A DNA stretch of 14,388 bases from Pseudomonadota bacterium (GTDB taxonomy: Bacteria > Pseudomonadota > Alphaproteobacteria > Rhizobiales > Xanthobacteraceae): positions 1 through 14,388 of the forward strand of contig JAEZFA010000258.1 in the NCBI GenBank assembly GCA_023417665.1, written 5' to 3'. Both the position numbers and the translations under genes were made by a program. This document shows positions 1 through 6,508 of the stretch, one piece after another; within the stretch, counting starts at the first letter, position 1; each line of letters opens with the position of its first letter. The notes under the pieces were generated by a model. The model was given only the letters and a program-made list of their open reading frames with translations. It ran no database searches and was not told the origin of the DNA.

Positions 1-156
1 TCCCGACGAGCTAAGTGAGCGATCGTAGGAAAGCTGCTTGGTACGCTTGGTTGGATTGCAACGCGCTGAACTACAACGGCCGGCTAATTTGGAGAATGTT
101 GGATGCCAGTACCTCTCCCTCCGCCAAACTCTAAAAAATGACTCCAGAGTACTCGC

Positions 157-825
157 TCAGGACTGTGCGCTGGAAGCGGACGAGTCCGACGCGGCAAGCG
201 TCGTGCTGCCGTCGCCGCCCGCACCCATCCCCATTCCTCCTCCGCCGCCGCGGCGCCCGTCACCCTGATTGCCGCGCGAGCCGGAGCTTGCGGGCCGCGC
301 CGGACCTTGCGCGGGAATCTCCGCATCTGCCGGGATCGGCGCAAGATCAAGCGATTGGCGGATAAAGTCGCGCAGCGAAATGACGAGCTTGCCGGTATGT
401 ACGCGCTCGCCGGCCACCAGTTGTCGGCTGGCTTCCGCCGCGAGGCGCACCTGCTCTTCGGTGCCGAGCAGAATGATGTCCGATAGTGCGGCTTCGACCG
501 CGTCGCGGATTCTGCGGCTGCGCTCCGAACTCGGCGTCTCCTGCGTGAGCGCATCGCCGGCGGTTTCGCCGCCGAGCGCCTTGCGCACGTCGCGAATATG
601 CGTCGGATCTACCGTGAGCGTTCCGGTGAACGAGCCCCCGAGCGTCTTGTAGGCGGCGATCAAACTCTTCAGCCGCTCGTTGATCTGCCGGTTCACGCGC
701 TCGCGGCGCTGCTGGATCGAGAACATCATGATAAGCCGAATGCCCATGCTGATGAGCGTGATCAGCGCCAAACCGATCAGGGTCAGGAGCACGCTCTGCC
801 ATGAAGTGAAGTCGAGAAATCGCAT
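157..825 (-). CDS. Membrane-anchored hypothetical protein with Gly/Ser-rich tail
   Basis: I do not recognise this 222-residue protein. A single hydrophobic segment (about residues 11-36) follows a short N-terminus, so it is probably an inner-membrane protein. Next come a charged, Arg-rich stretch (about 39-60), a mostly helical soluble region to about 160, a Pro/Ala linker, and a low-complexity Gly/Ser-rich tail from about 179 containing Gly-Met repeats. The start is supported by GGAGA about 5 bases upstream of the ATG. It lies 62 bp downstream of the monooxygenase gene on the same strand, so it may be the last gene of that operon. No catalytic motif is visible. The soluble part has acidic/basic helices resembling a generic membrane-tethered scaffold, but no function should be assigned. 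The coding call rests on the start signal, the plausible membrane segment and the strand context. Confidence 0.75.
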   Translation of the reverse strand: MRFLDFTSWQSVLLTLIGLALITLISMGIRLIMMFSIQQRRERVNRQINERLKSLIAAYKTLGGSFTGTLTVDPTHIRDVRKALGGETAGDALTQETPSSERSRRIRDAVEAALSDIILLGTEEQVRLAAEASRQLVAGERVHTGKLVISLRDFIRQSLDLAPIPADAEIPAQGPARPASSGSRGNQGDGRRGGGGGMGMGAGGDGSTTLAASDSSASSAQS

Positions 826-887
826 TGGCGTCTCCGATCAGCGTCGGGCCGGTTCTCGCACGATAACGCGGCTCCATGAAGACAGGT

Positions 888-2162
888 TCACCGCAGCCGT
901 GCGATCGCCCGTTTCAGGTCGCGCTTGTATTGCAGGAAATCGACGAAGATGCCGTGTTCGCCGCGATCCTTGCCGGTGGGCCCCGCGCAATAGCGCGCGA
1001 CCTCGCGGCGGAATGCCTGCGCCGCGGCGGGCTTGTCGTTCTTCGCCTTGAGATAGGCGGCGATCAGATCGGTCTGCAGCGCGCGGCCGGGCCAGCCGAC
1101 CCCCGCACCTTCCAGAAGTCCGGCGACATAGAGCCCGTTATCCTCCGGCGGAAACACGTTCATGTAGAGCCGCGGCGCGCCGAACTGCGCCTGCCAGTTG
1201 AGCGGCGCCAGATCCGCAAGAAACGGGAAGGTGATGCGATAGCCGGTCGCAAAAACCACGATGTCGATTTCTTCGCGCGCGCCGTCTTCAAAGATCACAT
1301 GGTCGCCGTCGAAGGCCCGCACCGGCTTTCGGACGGCGACATCGCCCTGCCCGAGATGCAGCAGCACCAGCGAGTTCACGATCGGCGTGCGGTCGTAAAG
1401 CCGGTGCGCGGGCTTCGGCAGGCCGAAACGCTCCGGCGGTCCGGCAAGAAATCGCGCGATCGGCTCGTGCAGGCGCGAGCGCAGCCACTTCGGCAGCACG
1501 ATCTTGGTGCGGTGGTTGCGCTCGTCGGCAGGCTTGCCCGCGACGAATTTCGGCACGAAGTGATTGCCGCCGCGCACGCTCCAGAACACGCGGCTCGCGC
1601 GGTGAATGGCATCGACCACGATATCGCAGCCGGTATTGCCCATGCCGCAGATCAGCACGCGCTTGCCTTCGAAGATCTCCGGCGACTTGTACGCCTTGGC
1701 ATGCATCACGGTGCCGGAAAAATTTCCCTCGACCCGCGGAAGCAGCGGATCGCTCAGGTGTCCGTTCGCGATGACGACGCCGTCATAGTCGCGCTGCTCG
1801 CCGCCATCGAAAGTTGCGCGCCAGCGCTCGCCGTTACGTTCGAGTTTCGCAACCCCGTCGTTGAAGCGGATCAGCGGATAAAGTTCGAAATGCTTCGCGA
1901 AGTTCCTGAAGTATTCCTCGATCTGAACCCGGCTCGGATAGTCGGCCCAAGCTTGCGGCATCGGAAAATCCGCGAAAGCCGTCGTGGTCTTGGAGGAAAT
2001 CAGATGGGTCGACGCATAGACCGCGCTTGATTGCGCGCCGTATAGCCACTGGCCGCCGACATCGGCATTGCGTTCCGCGCCTTCGACGGGAAGGCCTGCT
2101 TGCTTGAAGCTGCGAAGTGCGGCGAGTCCCGCGGGGCCCGCGCCGATGACGAGATAACTCAC
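888..2162 (-). CDS. Flavin-containing monooxygenase (FMO-type, FAD/NADPH)
   Basis: A 424-residue class B flavoprotein monooxygenase, expected to use FAD, NADPH and O2 to oxygenate a soft nucleophile or a ketone in the cytoplasm. The N-terminal FAD Rossmann motif is GAGPAG (7-12), followed by an E-x(5)-GGQW element (30-39). The FMO fingerprint F-x-G-x(3)-H-x(3)-Y matches exactly at F148, G150, H154 and Y158. The NADPH-binding motif is GMGNTG (173-178), and the family ATGY motif is at 305-308. Tyr rather than Trp closes the fingerprint, which favours a true FMO over a classical Baeyer-Villiger enzyme. The start is GTG, and its GTGA overlaps the stop of the upstream epimerase by 4 bases, indicating translational coupling. 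Length is near that of the shorter bacterial and plant YUCCA-like members. The substrate is unknown. Confidence 0.93.
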   Translation of the reverse strand: MSYLVIGAGPAGLAALRSFKQAGLPVEGAERNADVGGQWLYGAQSSAVYASTHLISSKTTTAFADFPMPQAWADYPSRVQIEEYFRNFAKHFELYPLIRFNDGVAKLERNGERWRATFDGGEQRDYDGVVIANGHLSDPLLPRVEGNFSGTVMHAKAYKSPEIFEGKRVLICGMGNTGCDIVVDAIHRASRVFWSVRGGNHFVPKFVAGKPADERNHRTKIVLPKWLRSRLHEPIARFLAGPPERFGLPKPAHRLYDRTPIVNSLVLLHLGQGDVAVRKPVRAFDGDHVIFEDGAREEIDIVVFATGYRITFPFLADLAPLNWQAQFGAPRLYMNVFPPEDNGLYVAGLLEGAGVGWPGRALQTDLIAAYLKAKNDKPAAAQAFRREVARYCAGPTGKDRGEHGIFVDFLQYKRDLKRAIARLR

Positions 2163-3100
2163 GACGGCTGCTTCAGGCTTGCGAGATAACGGTCGAATAC
2201 CGCGCGTGCGTTGTCGCGTGGTGCATAGCCGAATTCGGATTTCAGCTTGTCGTTCGCAAGCACCGGCCGGTACTGGATGAACTTGACGTGCTCCGGGCCG
2301 AGCGGGGTGACGCGCAATTTGTTCAGCACCCAGAGAATGGATTTCAGGAGCGCCGGCGGCAGCGGCAGAAAGGTCTTGCCGAGAAGCTGCGCGATCTCCC
2401 GCAGGCTCAGCGTGCCGTCGCCGGCAAGGTTATAGACGCCGATGCGCGTCTCGTTCACCGCCTTCGCGAGTGCTTCGACCACGTCGAGTTCGGAAATCAG
2501 CGAGAACGGCGTCGTCGTGCCGCTCAGGCCGACCACCATGGGCCGCGCAAAGATCGCCGTGATCTGGTTATTGGTGCCGGGGCCGAGCACCGTGCAGGGC
2601 CGGAATACGGTCTGCTGCAACTGCGGATATTTCTCGCGCCAGTCCGCGAGCATCTCCTCGACCAGACGCTTGTGCCTTGAATAGGGAAAGTCCTCGTTGC
2701 CCCGCAGCGGATCGGTCTCGCGAAGCGGCACTGGATTGTCGGCGTGATAGCCATATGCCGCGCCGCTCGACGTGACGACGATGTGCTTCGCACCTGCAGC
2801 AAGCGCGGCCTCGAGGACATTGCGGGTACCGGCGACATCGATCAGGTAATCGCGCTCCGGGTCGCCGCCGGCCGCGACCACTGAGGCCAGATGCACCACC
2901 GTCTGCGGCTGATAGGTGCGGAAGATTTCCGGCAAGGCGGGATCGCCGATATCGGCGATCGCATAGGTGACGCCCGGCAGCCGCTGCGCCTCGGGCACCT
3001 CGCGCAGGTCGAGCGCCACGACGTAATGCGCGCTTTTGAGCGCGCTGGTTAATGCGCGGCCGATGAATCCCGCCGCACCCGTAATCAACACCGTCGCCAT
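2159..3100 (-). CDS. NAD-dependent epimerase/dehydratase (extended SDR)
   Basis: A 313-residue extended short-chain dehydrogenase/reductase. The N-terminal NAD(P)-binding motif is GAAGFIG (8-14), an acidic D31 ends the second strand (favouring NAD), VVHLAS lies at 68-73, Ser111/Ser112 fit the active-site serine, and the catalytic YxxxK is Y140-S-R-H-K144. The open frame extends 48 codons upstream, but I place the start at 3100 because the Rossmann fold begins at once there and AGGA precedes the ATG at proper spacing. The protein resembles sugar-nucleotide epimerases and 3beta-hydroxysteroid-dehydrogenase-like SDRs, and the sequence does not separate these. It is the first gene of the minus-strand cluster, coupled by a 4-base overlap to the monooxygenase, so the pair may act on one substrate (an SDR redox step plus oxygenation). 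Confidence 0.92.
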   Translation of the reverse strand: MATVLITGAAGFIGRALTSALKSAHYVVALDLREVPEAQRLPGVTYAIADIGDPALPEIFRTYQPQTVVHLASVVAAGGDPERDYLIDVAGTRNVLEAALAAGAKHIVVTSSGAAYGYHADNPVPLRETDPLRGNEDFPYSRHKRLVEEMLADWREKYPQLQQTVFRPCTVLGPGTNNQITAIFARPMVVGLSGTTTPFSLISELDVVEALAKAVNETRIGVYNLAGDGTLSLREIAQLLGKTFLPLPPALLKSILWVLNKLRVTPLGPEHVKFIQYRPVLANDKLKSEFGYAPRDNARAVFDRYLASLKQPS

Positions 3101-3118
3101 CGAATCCTGCCGGAAATG

Positions 3119-3145
3119 CCCGCGGTTTCGTGGCCCGCGGGTTTT
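3119..3145 (+). terminator. Hairpin plus T-run between divergent genes
   Basis: CCCGCGG (3119-3125) pairs with CCGCGGG (3135-3141) around a 9-base loop and is followed directly by TTTT (3142-3145). On the plus strand this has the form of a small intrinsic terminator. It sits between the divergent epimerase and PsiF-like genes, where no plus-strand gene ends. It may stop antisense transcription coming out of the epimerase region, act as a leader attenuator, or be chance in GC-rich DNA. Confidence 0.35.
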
Positions 3146-3276
3146 CGCTTCGGCCTTAAAAATGAACGAGCGGCAGGGCATCTGCAAGCGGCGGGGCACG
3201 GCCGTCTTGCGAGCGATCGGGGGCCGGGCTAGAGCAGAATCCACCGAAGTTGCGATCGCAACGAATGGAGCGTTTC

Positions 3277-3507
3277 ATGTTTCGAGTGTTCTTGGCGACG
3301 ATTGTTGCGGCCGGCCTGTTTGCGCTGGCGCCGAGTGTGAAGACCCATGCGCAGGACAAGAAGAGCACCTGCGAGTTCGGTGCCGACGATCAGCGGCTGA
3401 AGGGGGCGGAGCGCAAGAAGTTCATGTCGCGCTGCATGGCGAAGGAAGACGCGCCGAAGAAGAAGGCCAAGCCCAAGCCGAAGAAGCAGGAAGAGAAGAA
3501 GTCCTAA
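3277..3507 (+). CDS. Secreted PsiF-repeat family small protein
   Basis: A 76-residue protein with a typical signal peptide: hydrophobic residues 4-18, with a likely cleavage after THA at residue 25 before QDKK. The mature part has one PsiF-type repeat: Cys32, then LKGAERKKFM (41-50), then Cys53. PsiF-family proteins are small periplasmic proteins named after an E. coli phosphate-starvation-inducible gene; their biochemical role is unknown. The two cysteines could form a disulfide. The C-terminus (about 60-76) is a Lys/Pro-rich, strongly basic tail. Upstream in-frame TTG (3250) and ATG (3265) codons exist. I chose 3277 because GGAG at 3267-3270 has 6-base spacing to it and the signal peptide then begins properly. 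The acyl-CoA dehydrogenase gene starts 11 bases after the stop. Confidence 0.85.
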   Translation: MFRVFLATIVAAGLFALAPSVKTHAQDKKSTCEFGADDQRLKGAERKKFMSRCMAKEDAPKKKAKPKPKKQEEKKS

Positions 3508-3518
3508 GCCTTTCTGCG

Positions 3519-4679
3519 ATGAGCGATCGGGCGGAACGCTACGGCGAAATTCGGGCATCCGTTCGCGCGCTCTGTGCGGATTTCCCCGCGAGCTACTGGC
3601 GCGAGCTTGATCGCGACCGCGCTTATCCGAAAGCCTTCGTCGATGCGCTGACGGGTGCGGGATTTCTTTCCGCGCTGATCCCCGAAGAATATGGCGGTAG
3701 CGGGCTGCCGTTGTCGGCGGCGGCCGCAATCCTCGAGGAAGTGCAGGCGGCCGGCGGCAATGGTGCGGCCTGTCACGCGCAGATGTACATGATGGGCACG
3801 CTCTTGCGCCACGGCAGTGCCGCGCAGAAAGCGCGCTATCTTCCCGGCATCGCCAGCGGAGAAATCCGGCTCCAGGCCTTCGGCGTGACCGAGCCGACCA
3901 GCGGCACCGACACGCTTTCCATTACCACCACGGCGAAGCGCGACGGCGGCGGCTATGTCGTCAACGGCCAGAAGATCTGGACCTCGCGCGCCGAACATTC
4001 CGATCTGATGCTGCTGCTGGCGCGCACCACGCCGCGCGAGGAAGTGAAGAAGCGCAGCGACGGATTGTCGGTGCTGCTCGTCGATATGCGGGCGGCGGCG
4101 GGAAACGGCCTCACGATCCGGCCGATCCGCACCATGATGAATCATGCGACCACCGAAATCTTCATCGAGAATCTTCGCGTGCCGGCGGAAAACCTGATCG
4201 GCGAGGAAGGCAATGGCTTTCGCTATATCCTTTCGGGCATGAATGCCGAACGCATCCTGATCGCCGCCGAATGCGTCGGCGACGCCAGATGGTTCATCGA
4301 GAAGGCAGGCAATTACGCGCGCGAGCGCAAGGTGTTCGGCAGGCAGATCGGTCAGAACCAGGGCGTGCAGTTTCCGATCGCGCGGGCCTATGCGCAGATG
4401 CGCGCCGCCGAACTGATGGTGCGCGAAGCCGCCGGCCGTTACGAGCGCGGCGAGGATTGCGGCGAGGAAGCCAATCTCGCGAAGCTGCTCGCCGCCGATG
4501 CGTCATGGGCCGCCGCCGACATGTGCGTGCAGACGCATGGCGGCTTCGGCTTTGCCGAGGAATACGACATCGAAAGAAAATTCCGCGAGACCCGACTGTA
4601 TCAGGTGGCGCCGGTATCGACGAACCTGATCCTGTCTTATCTCGCGGAACATGTGCTCGGCTTGCCGCGGTCGTACTGA
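3519..4679 (+). CDS. Acyl-CoA dehydrogenase family protein
   Basis: A 386-residue FAD-dependent acyl-CoA dehydrogenase, normal family length, expected to introduce an alpha,beta double bond into an acyl-CoA and pass electrons to ETF. Signature 1 is VTEPTSGTD (123-131), followed by NGQKIWTS (149-156). The mid-domain RxxFGxxI element is at about 270-277, and a signature-2-like stretch GGFGFAEEYDIERKFRETRL spans 341-360. The usual Glu of the YEGT motif (E376 in MCAD) is absent: Y361-Q-V-A-P365 occupies it. E244 in MNAERILIA aligns with the helix-G catalytic Glu of isovaleryl-CoA and long-chain dehydrogenases. The frame is open for 161 more codons upstream, but that part overlaps the PsiF-like gene and is not family-like. 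The ribosome-binding site at 3519 is weak. The substrate is unknown. Confidence 0.93.
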   Translation: MSDRAERYGEIRASVRALCADFPASYWRELDRDRAYPKAFVDALTGAGFLSALIPEEYGGSGLPLSAAAAILEEVQAAGGNGAACHAQMYMMGTLLRHGSAAQKARYLPGIASGEIRLQAFGVTEPTSGTDTLSITTTAKRDGGGYVVNGQKIWTSRAEHSDLMLLLARTTPREEVKKRSDGLSVLLVDMRAAAGNGLTIRPIRTMMNHATTEIFIENLRVPAENLIGEEGNGFRYILSGMNAERILIAAECVGDARWFIEKAGNYARERKVFGRQIGQNQGVQFPIARAYAQMRAAELMVREAAGRYERGEDCGEEANLAKLLAADASWAAADMCVQTHGGFGFAEEYDIERKFRETRLYQVAPVSTNLILSYLAEHVLGLPRSY

Positions 4680-5642
4680 TTACTTCTGGCGCACGACCTT
4701 GTTGCGAAGCGAGCCGATCTTGTCGACATAGAGCTCGATGGTGTCGCCGTCCTTCAGGAAGCGATCCTGCTCCAGCCCGCAGCAATTGCCGACGGTGCCC
4801 GAGCCGATGAATTCGCCCGGATGCAGCGTTTCGTCCTTCGAGATGTGTTCGATCATCTTGTCGAAGTTGTGCAGCATGTCGGCGGTCGTGTTCTTCGCCC
4901 AGACTTCGCCGTTCACGCGGACTTCCACGTTCATCTTTTCAGGGTCGCCGAGTTCGTCCGGCGTCACGATCCAAGGGCCCATGGCGTTGCCCATGTCGAA
5001 GCTCTTGCCTTTTGTCGGCCCGAGCCGGCCCTGCATCTCGATCACCTGCTGGTCGCGCGCCGAGAAGTCGTTGAAGATCGTGTAGCCGAAGATGTAATCC
5101 TTGGCATTGGCAGCCGTCACGTTCTTCGCGGGCTTGCTGATATAGACGCCGAACTCGAGCTCGAAATCCATCAGCTCGCTGTAGCGCGGCCACTGCACGG
5201 TGGCATCAGGCCCGACCACGCTGAAGCGGTTGGTGATGTAATAGACCGGCAACTGGCGATAGACCGGCGGCACGTCCGGCTCGGCCTGAATCTTCGCGGC
5301 GGCTTCCTCGCCCTGCGACTTGCGGGCGAGATAGCGCTGCATGCCGCGCGGCGCGTTCTTCACATGCGTCGCATAGACGGAAGCGTCGCGCATCTGCGGC
5401 GGCACCGGAATCGGCGCCAGCAGCTTGACGCCGTCGAGCGGGGCCGCGGCTTCTTTCTTCCATTCGCCGGCGAGCTTCTTTGCTTCGGCAAGACCCGCCG
5501 CACCCGCTTCGATCAGCGCGAGCATGCTGGCAAAGGCCGCATTGCCGCCGCTTGCTGCAGCGAGATCGAGAATCTCGTTCTTCTGCGTATCGACGACGCC
5601 GACGAGTTGCTTGCCGCCTTTTTCGAATGTGGCGAGCTTCAT
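4680..5642 (-). CDS. Fumarylacetoacetate hydrolase (FAH) family protein
   Basis: A 320-residue FAH-superfamily enzyme. Members cleave C-C bonds of acylpyruvates or hydrate/decarboxylate ring-cleavage products with a Mg2+ or Mn2+ ion. The metal ligands are visible: the E-x-E pair E161 and E163 in DFELEFGVYI, and D192 in NDFSARD. KSFD (213-216) and the C-terminal GEFIGSGTVG (276-285) are also family-typical. The N-terminal 1-90 region matches the FAH N-terminal small domain. The frame runs further upstream, but ATG 5642 has GGAGG (5650-5654 on the opposite strand) 7 bases away and sits only 2 bases after the cyclase stop, so I use it. It forms an operon with the cyclase gene. Its TAA stop directly abuts the TGA stop of the convergent acyl-CoA dehydrogenase. 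The exact substrate cannot be read from the sequence. Confidence 0.93.
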   Translation of the reverse strand: MKLATFEKGGKQLVGVVDTQKNEILDLAAASGGNAAFASMLALIEAGAAGLAEAKKLAGEWKKEAAAPLDGVKLLAPIPVPPQMRDASVYATHVKNAPRGMQRYLARKSQGEEAAAKIQAEPDVPPVYRQLPVYYITNRFSVVGPDATVQWPRYSELMDFELEFGVYISKPAKNVTAANAKDYIFGYTIFNDFSARDQQVIEMQGRLGPTKGKSFDMGNAMGPWIVTPDELGDPEKMNVEVRVNGEVWAKNTTADMLHNFDKMIEHISKDETLHPGEFIGSGTVGNCCGLEQDRFLKDGDTIELYVDKIGSLRNKVVRQK

Positions 5643-5644
5643 GT

Positions 5645-6415
5645 TCAGTCCTCCATGATGGCAACGGCACGCGTCCATCCGGCGGATGCGGCCTTGATCT
5701 TTACGGGGAAGCACGCGATTCGGAATCCGTGCGCGGGAAGCTGTTCGAGGTTGTGCAGCTTCTCGATGTGGCAATAGCCGATCTTGCGGCCGGACTTGTG
5801 CCCTTCCCAGATCAGCGAGGCGTCTTTCGTCTCGTTGTATTTCTTCGCCGTGTGCACGAAGGGCGCGTCCCAGGACCAGCCATCCGTGCCGGTCACGCGC
5901 ACGCCGCGCGAGGTGAGGTAGAGCGTTGCTTCGGCACCCATGCCGCAGCCGCTGGCAAGATAATCGGGCTTGCCGAACCTTTCGGCGGCGGAAGTATTCA
6001 CGACCACGATGTCGAGCGGCTTCAGCTCGTGTCCGATCCGTTTCAGCTCGGCCTCGACATCCGCGGCGGTCGCGACGTAGCCGTGGTCGAAGTGGCGGAA
6101 GTCGAGCTTCACGCCGGGGCGGAAGCACCAGTCGAGCGGCACTTCGTCGATGGTCCATGCCCGCTCGCCGTCATTCATCGTGGAGGCGAAATGATAGGGC
6201 GCGTCGAGATGCGTGCCGTTATGGGTGGTGAGGTTCACCTGCTCGACCGCCCAGCCTTCGCCGTCGGGCAGGTCTTCGGGTTTCAGCCCCGGAAAGAACG
6301 AGCAGACGCCGGCGGCCGATTCCTTGTGGTTGGTGTATTCGATCTTGGGCCCGCGGCCCGGCGGGTCGGCCGGCACGTCATTTTCCAGCGGTACCGATAG
6401 GTCTATGATTTTCAT
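5645..6415 (-). CDS. Cyclase-family metallohydrolase (kynurenine formamidase / isatin hydrolase-like)
   Basis: A 256-residue member of the cyclase family (Pfam PF04199), whose characterised members hydrolyse amide bonds such as those of N-formylkynurenine or isatin using Zn2+ or Mn2+. The hallmark H-x-G-T-H-x-D-x-P-x-H is HNGTHLDAPYH, giving H65, H69 and D71 as ligands. H206 and E218 are 12 residues apart, as are H160 and E172 in KynB, so the metal site looks intact. GTDGWSWD (176-183) is also family-typical. The start has a strong GGAGG 7 bases upstream, embedded in a 12-bp palindrome. It is the first gene of the cyclase-FAH operon and is divergent from the GntR gene. Nothing here (no kynureninase or tryptophan dioxygenase) supports tryptophan degradation specifically, so the substrate is left open. 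Confidence 0.92.
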   Translation of the reverse strand: MKIIDLSVPLENDVPADPPGRGPKIEYTNHKESAAGVCSFFPGLKPEDLPDGEGWAVEQVNLTTHNGTHLDAPYHFASTMNDGERAWTIDEVPLDWCFRPGVKLDFRHFDHGYVATAADVEAELKRIGHELKPLDIVVVNTSAAERFGKPDYLASGCGMGAEATLYLTSRGVRVTGTDGWSWDAPFVHTAKKYNETKDASLIWEGHKSGRKIGYCHIEKLHNLEQLPAHGFRIACFPVKIKAASAGWTRAVAIMED

Positions 6416-6422
6416 GGCGTTT

Positions 6423-6434
6423 CCTCCGCGGAGG
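6423..6434 (-). promoter_or_regulatory. Palindrome containing the cyclase ribosome-binding site
   Basis: CCTCCGCGGAGG is a perfect 12-bp palindrome. Read on the minus strand, its second half is the GGAGG Shine-Dalgarno sequence 7 bases before the cyclase ATG, and its first half is the complementary CCTCC. A short hairpin (4-bp stem, CGCG loop) could hide the ribosome-binding site in the mRNA, or the site could bind a protein as DNA. Confidence 0.4.
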
Positions 6435-6449
6435 GCTTCTGGGGCCCGG

Positions 6450-6478
6450 TTGCGCTGTGAGGAAAATATCGATATTTT
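6450..6478 (+). promoter_or_regulatory. Possible rightward promoter for the GntR gene
   Basis: TTGCGC (6450-6455) and TATTTT (6473-6478) are separated by 17 bases, a fair match to sigma-70 -35 and -10 elements. Transcription would start about 20-25 bases before the GntR start codon. The -10 lies inside the 16-bp palindrome, so binding there would block it, fitting autorepression. The match is only moderate. Confidence 0.35.
6463..6478. promoter_or_regulatory. AT-rich 16-bp palindrome, probable operator
   Basis: AAAATATCGATATTTT is a perfect inverted repeat centred at 6470/6471 in the 93-bp gap between the divergent cyclase and GntR genes. It is AT-rich within GC-rich surroundings. GntR-family dimers bind palindromic sites in such gaps, usually near their own gene. 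I infer that the neighbouring regulator binds here to control both directions. The site could instead be mainly promoter -10 sequence. Confidence 0.55.
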
Positions 6479-6508
6479 TGGTTTTGTCGACTATCCACGA
6501 GATTTGCG

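Noticed and set aside
187..290. Low-complexity GC-rich stretch at the end of the membrane-anchored protein gene, looking like a repeat array
   Set aside because: It encodes the Gly/Ser-rich tail. Units are irregular, with no true tandem period.
876..2030. Long plus-strand open frame (384 codons) opposite the monooxygenase
   Set aside because: It is antisense to a gene with full FMO motifs. The Arg/Ala/His-rich translation is typical of the reverse frame of GC-rich coding DNA, with no recognisable domain.
3036..3518. 161-codon upstream extension of the acyl-CoA dehydrogenase frame
   Set aside because: It overlaps the epimerase start, the hairpin and the PsiF-like gene in another frame. The family N-terminus begins at 3519.
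6484..6491. TTGTCGAC near the divergent promoter, with its reverse complement at 7268-7275 before the importer
   Set aside because: It was considered as a shared operator, but the same 8-mer also occurs inside the FAH gene near 4720 and GTCGAC is frequent in this GC-rich window. Evidence is too weak without conservation.
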